Assembly (NCBI GenBank): GCA_035279785.1
Contig: DATEHC010000158.1
Coordinates: 1-21,672 of the forward strand
Reading direction: 5' to 3'
Source of the DNA: 40CM-4-65-16 sp035279785
GTDB lineage: Bacteria > Chloroflexota > Dormibacteria > Dormibacterales > Dormibacteraceae
Length of the DNA stretch: 21,672 nt
The notes under the pieces were generated by a model. The model was not told where the DNA came from and searched no databases. It saw nothing but the letters and a program-made list of their open reading frames with translations. Numbering within the stretch: position 1 is the stretch's first letter; each line of letters begins with the position of its first letter. Shown here in pieces: positions 7,846 to 16,802 of the stretch. Position numbers and translations under genes: made by a program.

Positions 7846-8382
7846 GTGATCCTTCTCCTTTCCTGGCCGGCGGCGCTCGTGCCGACGGTCAACGTGCTGG
7901 AGCTGGCGGCGCGCGGAGTCGTCGTCTACGTTGCGCTGCTCGTGGCGCTGCGGGTCTTCGGAAAGCGTGAGGTAGGGCAGTTCACCATCTACGACCTTGT
8001 CTTCGTGCTGCTGGTCGCGAATGCGCTGCAGCCGGCGATGACAGGACCGGACACCTCGCTCGTCGGCGGCATCGTTTTGATCGCCGCGCTGGTGGGCGCC
8101 AACGCGCTGGTCGGCAAGCTCGACCAGGTGCCCATGATCCACCGGCTTTTCACGCCGGCACCGGCCGAGATCATCCGCAACGGGGATTACCTGAAGGATG
8201 TGATGAAGCGCGAAGGCGTCACTCAGGATGAGATTGAGATGGCGATCCGCGAGCACGGCCTGACCGGCGCGAAGGACGTAAAGCTGGCGGTGCTCGAAGC
8301 GGACGGGACGATCTCGGTCGTCCCCAAGGACTCCGTGATGCAGAGGCCCAAGCACCGCGTCCGGTTCCTGAGGAAGATCTAG
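7846..8382 (+). CDS. DUF421 (YetF/YcaP-like) membrane protein
   Basis: This 178-residue protein has a short N-terminal hydrophobic stretch, helices near 18-38, 45-63 and 70-88, and a small cytoplasmic domain. Diagnostic are RVFGKREVGQFTIYDLVFVLL (about 37-57, the family GKRxxGxxTxFDLV signature) and the C-terminal IREHGLTGAKDVKLAVLEADG segment. The family includes Bacillus YetF; its biochemical role is poorly known, with membrane and stress phenotypes suggested. The start is GTG at 7846 behind GGGGA. It is probably a separate unit from tadC because the hairpin repeat fills the 48-bp gap. Its last 4 bp overlap the convergent hydrolase. Confidence 0.9.
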   Translation: MILLLSWPAALVPTVNVLELAARGVVVYVALLVALRVFGKREVGQFTIYDLVFVLLVANALQPAMTGPDTSLVGGIVLIAALVGANALVGKLDQVPMIHRLFTPAPAEIIRNGDYLKDVMKREGVTQDEIEMAIREHGLTGAKDVKLAVLEADGTISVVPKDSVMQRPKHRVRFLRKI

Positions 8383-9125
8383 TCCTCGGCCGTCAGGAAC
8401 TCCAACGCCGCCTGCTTGAACTCGCGGGCGGGTACGGCGCCCATGTGGTCCCGGCCGGCGATGGTGACCAGCCGCGCGCTGGGAATGAGCTCCACCAACT
8501 CCGGAGCCCCGGCGGCGATGTCGTCCCGATCGCCAACGACGATCAGGATCGGAGTCCGGATTCGTGCCAGCCTGTCTGGGCTCACGTCGGCCTTGAGCCC
8601 GACGATGCAGGCGGCGAGCGCCTCGAGGTCATTGGTCTGTCTCGCCGAGGCGAACTTGTAGAAAGTCTGCGCAACCGGGTCATCGGTCGCCTCGCGCGTT
8701 CGGAGCGCCTCAGCGATCTGTTGTGCGTGGTTGATGGCGCCCGTCGATCCAATGCCGCCGAGCACCGCGCGTGTGACGCGGTGTGGATGATCCAGGAGGA
8801 GTTGCAGCCCGATTCGCGCGCCCATCGAGTATCCGAGATAGGCGGCGCTGTCCAGGCCGAGGTCATCGAGCAGGCCGGAGACATCGCCGGCCATCAGGCC
8901 AACTCCGTAGGCCTCCTCGTCGTGTGGCTTGTCGCTCTGGCCGTGACCGCGGCAGTCGATCCCGATGACCTTGAAGCCGGCATTCGTCAGCGTCTCCTGC
9001 CAGCGTGTGCCGACCCAGTTCAGCCTGAAGTCGGAGGCGAATCCGTGGACCAGCACGATCGGTTTTCCATGCTCAGGCCCAGTGACCTCGTAGTGGATGT
9101 GCACCCCAGCGCTGTCGAAAACCAT
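8379..9125 (-). CDS. Alpha/beta-fold hydrolase
   Basis: This 248-residue protein has a complete alpha/beta hydrolase core. The oxyanion segment is VLVHGFASDF (24-33), then DCRGHGQSDKP (57-67). The nucleophile elbow is GYSMG with Ser100, the acid is probably Asp201 in VGDRDD, and the catalytic His is His227 in GRDHMGAV. There is no signal peptide, so it is cytoplasmic. The substrate cannot be told; esterase, lactonase or a related small-molecule hydrolase is likely. The ATG at 9125 lies 28 bp from the divergent DUF192 start, so the two share a very compact promoter region. The stop overlaps the DUF421 gene by 4 bp. Confidence 0.93.
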   Translation of the reverse strand: MVFDSAGVHIHYEVTGPEHGKPIVLVHGFASDFRLNWVGTRWQETLTNAGFKVIGIDCRGHGQSDKPHDEEAYGVGLMAGDVSGLLDDLGLDSAAYLGYSMGARIGLQLLLDHPHRVTRAVLGGIGSTGAINHAQQIAEALRTREATDDPVAQTFYKFASARQTNDLEALAACIVGLKADVSPDRLARIRTPILIVVGDRDDIAAGAPELVELIPSARLVTIAGRDHMGAVPAREFKQAALEFLTAED

Positions 9126-9136
9126 GACCGGATCGC

Positions 9137-9143
9137 TAGGCTA
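9137..9143. promoter_or_regulatory. Overlapping divergent -10-like hexamers
   Basis: TAGGCT (+ strand, 9137-9142) and TAGCCT (- strand, 9143-9138) overlap in a near-palindromic CTAGGCTAG within the 28-bp gap between two divergent start codons. Each is 11-12 nt from its start codon, implying leaders of only a few bases. Called by eye from the TANNNT pattern. Confidence 0.3.
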
Positions 9144-9153
9144 GTCGATCGCG

Positions 9154-9513
9154 ATGAAGGGACCACGGGCCGTCCACGAGCGAACTGGTGAAGTGCTCGC
9201 CGAAGATCTGGAGATGCCGCGCACCATCTTCGGCCGCGGGCTCGGCCTCATGTTCCGCAAGTCACTCGGCCACGGCCGAGGCATGTGGATCAACCCTTGT
9301 GAGGGCGGCAGCATACACATGCTGTTCATGAGGTTCCCGATCGACGCTTTGTTTCTGGACGGCGATGAGCGGGTCAGGAAGGTGTATCGAAACCTGCCAG
9401 CCTGGTACGGCATAGTTTGGTGGACTCTCGGCGCGCGCAGCGTCCTCGAGCTCCCGGCAGGATCGACATCGGGCATCGACCTCCAGCGAGGCGACCAGAT
9501 CGTGATTCAGTAG
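9154..9513 (+). CDS. DUF192 family protein
   Basis: This 119-residue protein matches DUF192: an N-terminal strand region, GLGLMFRKSL (29-38, the family GLMFR signature), a central IHMLFMRFPIDALFLD segment (54-69, the MxFMxFPIDVxFLD signature), and the closing VLELPAGSTSGIDLQRGDQI pattern. DUF192 proteins are small beta proteins of unknown biochemical function, usually exported in diderms. Here there is no signal peptide, so it is probably cytoplasmic. It starts at ATG 9154 with no Shine-Dalgarno but a -10-like hexamer close by. Confidence 0.9.
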   Translation: MKGPRAVHERTGEVLAEDLEMPRTIFGRGLGLMFRKSLGHGRGMWINPCEGGSIHMLFMRFPIDALFLDGDERVRKVYRNLPAWYGIVWWTLGARSVLELPAGSTSGIDLQRGDQIVIQ

Positions 9514-9528
9514 CCCCGCGCGGCGCTG

Positions 9529-9558
9529 TTAAGAAGGTCTTGACCACGGCCATACGCT
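9529..9558 (+). promoter_or_regulatory. Candidate leaderless promoter of comFC
   Basis: TTAAGA (9529-9534), an 18-nt spacer and TACGCT (9553-9558) end 6 nt before the GTG at 9565. That places the expected transcription start at or next to the start codon. Confidence 0.35.
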
Positions 9559-9564
9559 CGTCCT

Positions 9565-10239
9565 GTGCACGTGCTCGATTTGCTTCTGCCTCCGCGCTGT
9601 GGGGGATGCCGGCAGGTCGGCGCGTGGCTATGCGACGGCTGCCGCGCGAAGATCCGGCGTCTCGAAGAGCCGCTGTGTGGCCGATGCGGGGTGGAAGTGG
9701 ATTCGGTGCGGGCGGACTGCGGCTGCCGCGCGCGACTGAAGTCACTGACCAGGCTCCGCTCGGCGGTCGCTTACGAGGGACCGATCGAGTCGGCGGTGCA
9801 CCGATTCAAGTACGAAGGCTGGAGGCGACTCGCAGCGCCGCTGGCGCAGCTGATGGCGGAGCGGCTCGCGATCGAAGGTGTCGCGGCCCGCATCGCGGTG
9901 GCGGTCCCGCTCCATCGCGCGCGGCGGCGGATGCGTGGCTACAACCAGTCGGAGCTGCTCGCGCGCGAGCTGTGTCGATTGCTGGCGCTGCGGAGGCCTC
10001 AGGGCGTACTCGTACGTACGCGTCCCACGCCGCCCCAGGTCGGCCACGATCGTCTCCGCCGGTTCGAGAACGTCGCCGGTGCATTCGCGTGGAACGGGCC
10101 GATATTGAACGGCGAAGCCGTCCTTTTGATCGACGACGTGGCCACCACGGGGGCAACTCTGGACGCTTGCGCGAGTGCGCTGAGGGCGGCCGGATCGGGG
10201 CCAGTAACCGGGCTGAGTCTCGCGCGCGTGAATGTATAG
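9565..10239 (+). CDS. comFC: ComFC-family phosphoribosyltransferase-like protein
   Basis: This 224-residue protein has an N-terminal zinc-ribbon region with Cys pairs at 12/15, 23/26, 38/41 and 52/54. A type I phosphoribosyltransferase fold follows. Signatures are VPLHRARRRMRGYNQSELLA (114-133), RTRPTPPQVGHDRLRRFENV (151-170) and the PRPP loop LLIDDVATTGATLD (187-200). ComFC/GntX proteins are needed for natural transformation in several bacteria, acting on the cytoplasmic side during DNA internalisation, but they also occur in species not known to be competent. GTG 9565 is the likely start, with no Shine-Dalgarno. The next gene, a CpaF-type ATPase, starts 45 bp after its stop. No comEA/comEC is visible. 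Confidence 0.9.
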   Translation: MHVLDLLLPPRCGGCRQVGAWLCDGCRAKIRRLEEPLCGRCGVEVDSVRADCGCRARLKSLTRLRSAVAYEGPIESAVHRFKYEGWRRLAAPLAQLMAERLAIEGVAARIAVAVPLHRARRRMRGYNQSELLARELCRLLALRRPQGVLVRTRPTPPQVGHDRLRRFENVAGAFAWNGPILNGEAVLLIDDVATTGATLDACASALRAAGSGPVTGLSLARVNV

Positions 10240-10240
10240 T
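10235..10240 (+). promoter_or_regulatory. Possible -10 (TATAGT) of the second cpaF
   Basis: TATAGT matches five of six -10 positions and overlaps the comFC stop codon. No convincing -35 is seen. A start near 10247 would leave a leader of about 38 nt containing the GGAGG at 10272-10276. Confidence 0.35.
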
Positions 10241-10284
10241 TGGCGGTCGGTTTGTAAATTCCCGGAGTTGCGGAGGCTAGCCGA

Positions 10285-11421
<1,137 letters not shown>

Positions 11422-11433
11422 TTGGTGGGGGAA

Positions 11434-11462
11434 TAGACACCTGAAAGGGGCCGGTCTACACT
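11434..11462 (+). promoter_or_regulatory. Promoter of hpf, probably leaderless
   Basis: TAGACA (11434-11439, five of six -35 matches), a 17-nt spacer and TACACT (11457-11462, four of six -10 matches) lie just 7 nt before the GTG at 11470. Transcription would begin at the start codon, and no Shine-Dalgarno is seen. Confidence 0.55.
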
Positions 11463-11469
11463 CGGAATC

Positions 11470-12021
11470 GTGAAGGTCGTCCTGCACGACCGTACCGACG
11501 GTCTGGGGCAGGAGGTGCGGGAGGGGGCGCAGCGGAAGCTGACCCGCCTCGAGCGCCACTTCGGCAAGGTCCTCGAGGCTGAGGTCGAGTTCTCCGAGAA
11601 GCGGAGGTCCAGCGACCTGAGTTGGTACGTGTGCACCATCCATCTGCGCCTCGATGGCCACCGCGCGCCCGTGCTGCACGCCAAGGAGCAGGGTGCCGAC
11701 CCACTGACCGCGCTCGACATCGCCCTGGACAAGCTCGACCGCCAGGTCGTGGCGTTCAAGGAGAAGGTCACGCGGCGGCGGCAGTCAACCTCGCCTGTGC
11801 GCGTTCCGGTCGAGCCTGAGGCGGGGCCGCCGGCGCATTCGTCGGAGCCCGAGCGCCTGCGCCTCAAGGTGCGGCCTATGTCGATCGAGGAGGCTTCCTC
11901 CGAGCTCCTGGCCGACAGCCAGCCCTTCCTGGTCTACCTCGACGAGGATTCCGGCGACCTCCGGATCATGGTCAAGAGGGCCGACGGCGGCCTGGCCGTG
12001 ATCGAACCCGTGGTGCCGTAA
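11470..12021 (+). CDS. hpf: Ribosome hibernation promoting factor, long form
   Basis: This 183-residue protein has the two-domain layout of long HPF. The N-terminal S30AE/YfiA domain (about 1-100) binds the 30S decoding region. A variable Pro/Glu/Arg-rich linker follows (about 100-132). The C-terminal domain (about 133-181: RPMSIEEASSELLADSQPFLVYLDED and IMVKRADGGLAVIEP) dimerises two ribosomes into 100S particles. It protects idle ribosomes in stationary phase or starvation. It lies between the second cpaF and secA; hpf next to secA is a common arrangement in Gram-positive-type genomes. A predicted promoter abuts the GTG start, giving it independent control. Confidence 0.93.
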   Translation: MKVVLHDRTDGLGQEVREGAQRKLTRLERHFGKVLEAEVEFSEKRRSSDLSWYVCTIHLRLDGHRAPVLHAKEQGADPLTALDIALDKLDRQVVAFKEKVTRRRQSTSPVRVPVEPEAGPPAHSSEPERLRLKVRPMSIEEASSELLADSQPFLVYLDEDSGDLRIMVKRADGGLAVIEPVVP

Positions 12022-12056
12022 TGCCCCCACGAAGTCAGCGGCTTCGCGGGGACCCC
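12022..12056. repeat. Hairpin repeat, copy 2 (between hpf and secA)
   Basis: CCCCACGAAG (12025-12034) pairs with CTTCGCGGGG (12042-12051) around a 7-nt loop. The one internal mismatch is at the same place as in copy 1 (A.C on the + strand, G.U on the - strand). The flank GGGGACC is also shared. It lies directly behind the hpf stop and may double as a weak terminator, but no T-run follows. Confidence 0.6.
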
Positions 12057-12108
12057 TTGAGCTAGCCGGATTCGATCTCAGCGTCGCCGGGTAACCTGAT
12101 CTAGACGA

Positions 12109-14739
12109 ATGGCTGCGCTACTCGGAAAGCTGCTCGATCCCAACGAACGGGAGGTCAAGCGCCACCTCGCGGTGGCCCAGGCGGTCAATGCGCTCGAGCC
12201 CGAGCTGGAGAAGCTCGACGACGCCGGCCTGCGCGCCCGCTCGGACGAGCTGCGCAAGCGCGCCCAGGAGGATGAGGATCTCGACGACCTGCTGATCGAG
12301 GCGTTCGCGCTGTGCCGCGAGGCGTCGCGGCGCACCATCGGCCTGCGCCACTTCGACGTCCAGCTGGTGGGCGGAATCGTGCTCCACCAGGGAAAGATCG
12401 CCGAGATGAAGACCGGTGAGGGCAAGACGCTCGTGGCGAGCCTCGCGCTTTACCTGAACGCCCTCGCCGGCAAGGGCGTCCACCTCGTGACCGTCAACGA
12501 CTACCTGGCCCGGCGCGACGCCGGTTGGATGGCGCCGATCTACCACCTGCTCGGGATGTCGGTCGGCGTGAACGTGGGATCGACCGCCACGTACATCGTG
12601 GACCCGGAGTTCGTCGATGAGACACACCCGGACCCGCGGCTTCAGCACCTCCGCCCCGTCACCAAGAAGGAGGCGTACGCCGCCGACATCACGTACGCGA
12701 CCAACTCCGAGCTGGCCTTCGACTACCTGCGCGACAACATGGCGCGCGACCGGTCGCAGACTACGCAGCGCGACCTGAACTACGCGATCGTCGACGAGGT
12801 CGACTCCATCCTCATCGACGAAGCTCGAACCCCGCACATCATCTCGGGGCAGTCCGACGAGTCGACCGAGAAGTACTACCAGTACGCGCGGTGGGCGGCT
12901 CGCCTTACCGAGGGCGAGGACTACGAGGTCGACCTGAAGCACAAGTCCGCTTCGCTGACCGAGACGGGCATCGCGAAGATGGAGCGCTGGACCGGCATCC
13001 GCAACATCTACGACCTCGAGAACGTGATCGAGGCGCACCAGATCAACCAGGCGTTGAAGGCGAAGGCGCTGTTCCTGCGCGATCGCGACTACCTGGTCAA
13101 GGACGCGGAGATCGTGATCGTCGACGAGTTCACTGGGCGCACCATGCCCGGCCGGCGCTGGTCAGACGGCCTGCACCAGGCGGTCGAGGCAAAGGAGGGC
13201 GTCAAGGTCCAGCAGGAGCAGAAGACGATCGCGACTATCACAGTCCAGAACTACTTCCGTCAGTACGAAAAGCTCGCGGGCATGACAGGTACCGCCCTGA
13301 CCGAGGCCGAAGAGTTCCACAAGATCTACGGCCTCGACGTCGTCGTCATCCCGACGCACCGCGACATGATCCGGGACGACAACCCCGACGTCATCTACAA
13401 GACGGAGAAATCGAAGTTCGAGGCTGTCATCGACGAGGTCGTCGAGATGAACAAGCAGGGGCGTCCGGTCCTGGTGGGCACGGTCTCTGTGGAGAAGTCG
13501 GAGCGGCTGGCCAAGATGCTCGAGCGCCGCGGGCTGAAGCACAACGTGCTCAACGCAAAGCAGCACGAGCGGGAGGCCGCGATCGTCGCCGAGGCGGGGC
13601 AGAGCAAGGCCGTGACGATCGCCACCAACATGGCCGGACGCGGCACCGACATCGTGCTCGGCCCCGGCGTGAAGGAGGTCGGCGGCCTGCACATCATCGG
13701 CACCGAGCGCCACGAGAGCCGTCGCATCGACAACCAGCTGCGCGGGCGTGCGGGCCGCCAGGGCGACCCCGGATCGAGCAAGTTCTTCATCTCACTCGAG
13801 GACGACCTGATGAAGATCTTCGGCCCGGCCGCGGACCGCATCGGCCGCTTGATGACGAGCCTCGAGGTGGAGCCGATCGAGCATCCGTGGGTCGCCCGGT
13901 CGATCGCGAGCGCTCAGAAGAAGGTCGAGGGCATGCACTTCGACTCCCGCAAGCACGTCGTCGAGTACGACGACGTGATGAACAAGCAGCGGCAGATCGT
14001 GTACGAGGAGCGGCGCAAGGTCCTCGAGGGCGCTGACACGCGGGACAACATCCTCGGCTACGTGCGCGAGATCATCACCAAGGGCGTCGACCAGCACTGT
14101 CAGAGCCGGCACTTCGAGAACTGGGACCTGGAGGGGTTGGTCAAGTACCTCTCGACGTACCTGCCCATCCCGCCGGGATCGGAGATCCCCGAGGAGGCGC
14201 TGCAGCACGGCCCGGAAGGCCTGGTCGATCATCTCTACGCCGCCGCCGTGGAGGCGTACGACCGCAAGATCCAGGAGATGGGCGCGGAGATCATGCCGGT
14301 GGTCGAGCGCAGCGTGATGCTGCAGGTCATCGACTGGCAGTGGATGGAGTACCTGACCCAGATGGAGCACTTCCGCGAAGGCATCGGCCTGCGGGCCTAC
14401 GGCCAGCGCGACCCTCTCGTCGAATACAAGAACGAGGCGTTCGAGATGTTCAGCGAGCTGACCGAGCGCATCCAGGGCAACATCGTGTCGCTCATCTACC
14501 GCGTCGCGCCCGCGCCAACCGCGCAAACGCCGCCTCCGCCGCCTGTCCGAGAGGTCTACGAAAGCGGCCCGAGCGATCCGGATGGCTCCGGCTCCAACGG
14601 AGCACCCCGCAAACCGCGCCCCGCTGCGCCGGCGCCGGCTGCGGCAGCCGTGCCTGGCGGCCCCAACGCTAAGATCGGCCGGAACGATCCCTGCTGGTGC
14701 GGATCGGGGAAGAAATACAAGAGGTGTCATGGACGCTGA
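12109..14739 (+). CDS. secA: Preprotein translocase motor SecA
   Basis: This 876-residue SecA ATPase drives proteins through SecYEG. Walker A is MKTGEGKT (100-107). The DEAD-type Walker B is DEVDS (229-233). The preprotein cross-linking region follows, then FTGRTMPGRRWSDGLHQAVE, MTGTA, TNMAGRGTDIVLG and the QLRGRAGRQGDPGSS helicase motif VI. The helical scaffold/wing has QWMEYLTQMEHFREGIGLRAY. A Pro/Ala/Gly-rich linker leads to a C-terminal SEC-C zinc motif with Cys862, Cys864, Cys873 and His874, used in SecB or ribosome contact. The length is normal. It is the only SecA here. ATG 12109 has no clear Shine-Dalgarno. Its end overlaps the prfB start by 11 bp, so prfB is translationally coupled. 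Confidence 0.97.
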   Translation: MAALLGKLLDPNEREVKRHLAVAQAVNALEPELEKLDDAGLRARSDELRKRAQEDEDLDDLLIEAFALCREASRRTIGLRHFDVQLVGGIVLHQGKIAEMKTGEGKTLVASLALYLNALAGKGVHLVTVNDYLARRDAGWMAPIYHLLGMSVGVNVGSTATYIVDPEFVDETHPDPRLQHLRPVTKKEAYAADITYATNSELAFDYLRDNMARDRSQTTQRDLNYAIVDEVDSILIDEARTPHIISGQSDESTEKYYQYARWAARLTEGEDYEVDLKHKSASLTETGIAKMERWTGIRNIYDLENVIEAHQINQALKAKALFLRDRDYLVKDAEIVIVDEFTGRTMPGRRWSDGLHQAVEAKEGVKVQQEQKTIATITVQNYFRQYEKLAGMTGTALTEAEEFHKIYGLDVVVIPTHRDMIRDDNPDVIYKTEKSKFEAVIDEVVEMNKQGRPVLVGTVSVEKSERLAKMLERRGLKHNVLNAKQHEREAAIVAEAGQSKAVTIATNMAGRGTDIVLGPGVKEVGGLHIIGTERHESRRIDNQLRGRAGRQGDPGSSKFFISLEDDLMKIFGPAADRIGRLMTSLEVEPIEHPWVARSIASAQKKVEGMHFDSRKHVVEYDDVMNKQRQIVYEERRKVLEGADTRDNILGYVREIITKGVDQHCQSRHFENWDLEGLVKYLSTYLPIPPGSEIPEEALQHGPEGLVDHLYAAAVEAYDRKIQEMGAEIMPVVERSVMLQVIDWQWMEYLTQMEHFREGIGLRAYGQRDPLVEYKNEAFEMFSELTERIQGNIVSLIYRVAPAPTAQTPPPPPVREVYESGPSDPDGSGSNGAPRKPRPAAPAPAAAAVPGGPNAKIGRNDPCWCGSGKKYKRCHGR

Positions 14740-15848
14740 TCTCGATCCCAAAGAGCTGCTGAACCGGATCCTCTCCCTCAAGGAGCACCTTTGACCTGCC
14801 AGGCAAGCGAAAGAGGGCGGACGAGCTAGACGCCGAGCTCGCCAAGCCGGGGGTCTGGGACGACCCAAAGCGCGCCGGGCAGCTGGCGCGAGAAGCGTCC
14901 GAGCTGAGGGCGGTCATCGGCACCTGGGACCGCCTCGAGCGGCGCGCCCGGGACCTGATCGAGCTCGAGCAGCTGGCGGAAGGCGACGCCGACCTCGAGC
15001 GGCAGATCAACGACGAGCGCGCCTCTATTGCCAAGGAGCTGCGCTCGCACGAGCTCGATCTGCTGTTCACCGATCCTTACGCCGGGCACAACGCGGTCAT
15101 CACCATCTCCGTGGGCCAGGGTGGGGTGGAGGCGCAGGACTGGGTCGAGATGCTGCTGCGGATGTATCTCAAATGGGCCGAGCGCCGCGGGTTCGAGACT
15201 GAGGTCACCGACGAGTCCCGCGGCGAGGAGGCGGGTCTCAAGAGCACGACGTTTTTCGTGCGCGGCCCTCGTGCCTACGGGCTGATGCGCAGCGAGCACG
15301 GCGTGCATCGTCTCGTGCGTATCTCGCCCTTCGATCAGAACCATCGACGTCACACATCGTTCGCGCTGGTCGAGGTGATGCCGGAGCTGGAGAACACCGA
15401 CGAGGACGGGATCGTGATCAGCCCCCAGGACCTGCGCATCGACACGTATCGCTCCACCGGCGCGGGCGGCCAGCACGTGAACAAGACCGACTCCGCCGTG
15501 CGCATCACGCACCTGCCGACGGGGATCGTCGTCACGTGCCAGAACGAGCGCTCGCAGATGAAGAACCGCGAGATGGCGATGAAGGTGCTGAAGGCGCGCC
15601 TATTCCAGCGCCAGCAGCAGGAGGCGGCGGAGCACCTGGACCAGATCCGCGGTCAGGTGATGCCGGCCGAGTTCGGGTCGCAGATTCGCAACTACGTCTT
15701 GCAGCCCTACACGCTGGTCAAGGACGTGCGAACCGGCCTCGAGGTGGGCAACGCGCAGTCGGTCCTCGACGGCGAGATCGACCCGTTCATCGAGGCGTGG
15801 CTGCGCTGGCGGCTCGGCAAGAACGGAGCGGGACCGCAAGCGGCCTAA
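14729..15848 (+). CDS. prfB: Peptide chain release factor 2, expressed by +1 programmed frameshift
   Basis: RF2 recognises UGA and UAA and triggers peptide release. The zero frame opens at ATG 14729, inside the end of secA, and reads 21 codons (MDADLDPKELLNRILSLKEHL) to TGA at 14792-14794. Slipping +1 on CTTTGAC continues at GAC 14793 (DLPGKRKRADELD...) to TAA 15846-15848. The product is about 372 residues, close to the usual 365. The stop-recognition tripeptide is Ser199-Pro200-Phe201 (SPF, specific to RF2), and the catalytic GGQ is at 246-248 within GAGGQHVNKTDSAVR. Both frames are short of the whole protein, so ordinary gene callers split or truncate it. RF2 shortage promotes the frameshift, giving autoregulation as established in E. 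coli. Coupling to secA is through the ATG overlap. Confidence 0.96.
14780..14795 (+). promoter_or_regulatory. prfB +1 frameshift site with internal Shine-Dalgarno
   Basis: AAGGAG (14780-14785), three bases (CAC), then CTTTGAC (14789-14795). This is the same spacing as the E. coli RF2 site, where an internal Shine-Dalgarno just upstream of CUU UGA C strains the ribosome and the P-site tRNA-Leu slips from CUU to UUU. Confidence 0.93.
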
Positions 15849-15877
15849 CCCCGCGATAGTCCGGACTATCAGCGGGT
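15847..15877. repeat. Palindrome 1 (GATAGTCCGGACTATC), downstream of prfB
   Basis: GATAGTCCGGACTATC (15855-15870) is a perfect 16-bp palindrome. The flanks extend it: AACCCCGC on the left opposes GCGGGTT on the right with single-base bulges, giving arms of about 15 bp. It begins at the prfB stop codon. It could be an operator, or a hairpin that blocks read-through, but there is no loop and no T-run. Confidence 0.65.
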
Positions 15878-15896
15878 TCCAGGCCAGACGATGGTG

Positions 15897-15914
15897 CGTT
15901 AGTCCGGACTATCG
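15897..15914. repeat. Palindrome 2 (TAGTCCGGACTA), upstream of ftsE
   Basis: TAGTCCGGACTA (15900-15911) is a perfect 12-bp palindrome. It extends to GCG..CGC across a single T.T mismatch. It repeats the core of palindrome 1 with centres 43 bp apart, about four helical turns, and lies about 65 bp upstream of the ftsE -35 element. Confidence 0.65.
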
Positions 15915-15969
15915 CGCAAGCGCCGTAACCGCCCTCCGTTTAACCATTGTTTGACACGAGAGGGCGGGT

Positions 15970-15998
15970 TTGGAGCCTTTGGCGCGCTGCGCTATACT
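15970..15998 (+). promoter_or_regulatory. Predicted promoter of the ftsEX operon
   Basis: TTGGAG (15970-15975), a 17-nt spacer and TATACT (15993-15998, five of six -10 matches) predict transcription from about 16005 and a leader of about 54 nt. Because the promoter lies downstream of the in-frame TTG at 15951, it supports ATG 16059 as the ftsE start. Confidence 0.55.
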
Positions 15999-16058
15999 GC
16001 CCGCGACCTAGCCACGCGCGCCCGCCGGCGCGTAACGCCACAGCAAGAGACGCAGCCA

Positions 16059-16802
16059 ATGGTTTTAACACCGGATTTCGCAACACGACCGGTTATCAGC
16101 TTCCAGCACGTCTTCAAGACGTATCCAACTGGAACTGAAGCCCTTCGCGACATCAACCTCGAGGTGCCGGAAGGCGACTTCCTGTTCCTCGTCGGGCCAT
16201 CGGGCGCGGGCAAATCGACTCTCGTTCGACTCCTGATCCGCGAGGAGAAGCCCACCAAGGGAAAGATCTTCGTCGACGGGGTCGAGCTTGGCCGCATGAA
16301 GCGCCGCAAGCTCCCGTTCTACCGCAGGCGCGTCGGCCTGGTGTTCCAGGACTTCAAACTCCTGCCGAACCTGACCGTCTACGAGAACGTCGCGTTCGCG
16401 CTGCGGGTCCTCGGCGAACCGGACCACAAGGTGCAGGCGAAGGTCGCCGAGGCATTGGACACGGTGAGCCTTTCCGGCAAGGAGCAAACGTACCCGGCGA
16501 ATCTTTCCGGCGGCGAGCAGCAGCGCGTCGCCATCGCTCGTGCGCTGGTCCACGCGCCGCGATTCATCATCGCCGACGAACCCACCGGAAACCTCGACCC
16601 GGCCACCGGCTGGGAGATCATGCAGCTCTTCCTGCGCATCAACGCGCGTGGCGCCACCGTCGTAATGGCGACGCACAACCGCGAGATCGTCGACCTACTG
16701 CGCCGCCGCGTCATCGCGATCGACGCGGGCGCGATCGCGCGGGACGAAAGATCAGGCAGGTACCACGATGATGTTGCGAAACCTCAAGTTCGCGTTCAAT
16801 AG
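16059..16802 (+). CDS. ftsE: Cell division ATP-binding protein FtsE
   Basis: This 247-residue ABC ATPase pairs with FtsX to transmit ATP hydrolysis to peptidoglycan hydrolases outside the membrane at the division site. Walker A is GPSGAGKST (46-54). The Q-loop is in VFQDFKLLPNLTVYENVA, the ABC signature is LSGGEQQR (149-156), Walker B is FIIADEPTGNLD (169-180), and the switch His is His206 in ATHNRE. The frame is open upstream to a TTG at 15951, but a good promoter lies in that stretch and conserved sequence begins after ATG 16059. It is about 20 residues longer than E. coli FtsE through its C-terminal tail, which overlaps ftsX by 35 bp, so the two are translationally coupled. Confidence 0.94.
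   Translation: MVLTPDFATRPVISFQHVFKTYPTGTEALRDINLEVPEGDFLFLVGPSGAGKSTLVRLLIREEKPTKGKIFVDGVELGRMKRRKLPFYRRRVGLVFQDFKLLPNLTVYENVAFALRVLGEPDHKVQAKVAEALDTVSLSGKEQTYPANLSGGEQQRVAIARALVHAPRFIIADEPTGNLDPATGWEIMQLFLRINARGATVVMATHNREIVDLLRRRVIAIDAGAIARDERSGRYHDDVAKPQVRVQ

Noticed and set aside
13792..14868. Minus-strand open frame of 358 codons opposite secA
   Set aside because: It is a shadow of the well-conserved SecA coding sequence, with biased composition.
15951..15956. Perfect TTGACA as the -35 of the ftsE promoter
   Set aside because: The TATACT -10 is 36 nt downstream, far too distant. No -10 is found 16-18 nt after TTGACA, so TTGGAG is the better partner.
15951..16058. TTG at 15951 as the start of ftsE (36 extra residues)
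   Set aside because: The predicted promoter TTGGAG/TATACT lies inside this stretch, the extra residues do not resemble FtsE, and ATG 16059 fits the family start.
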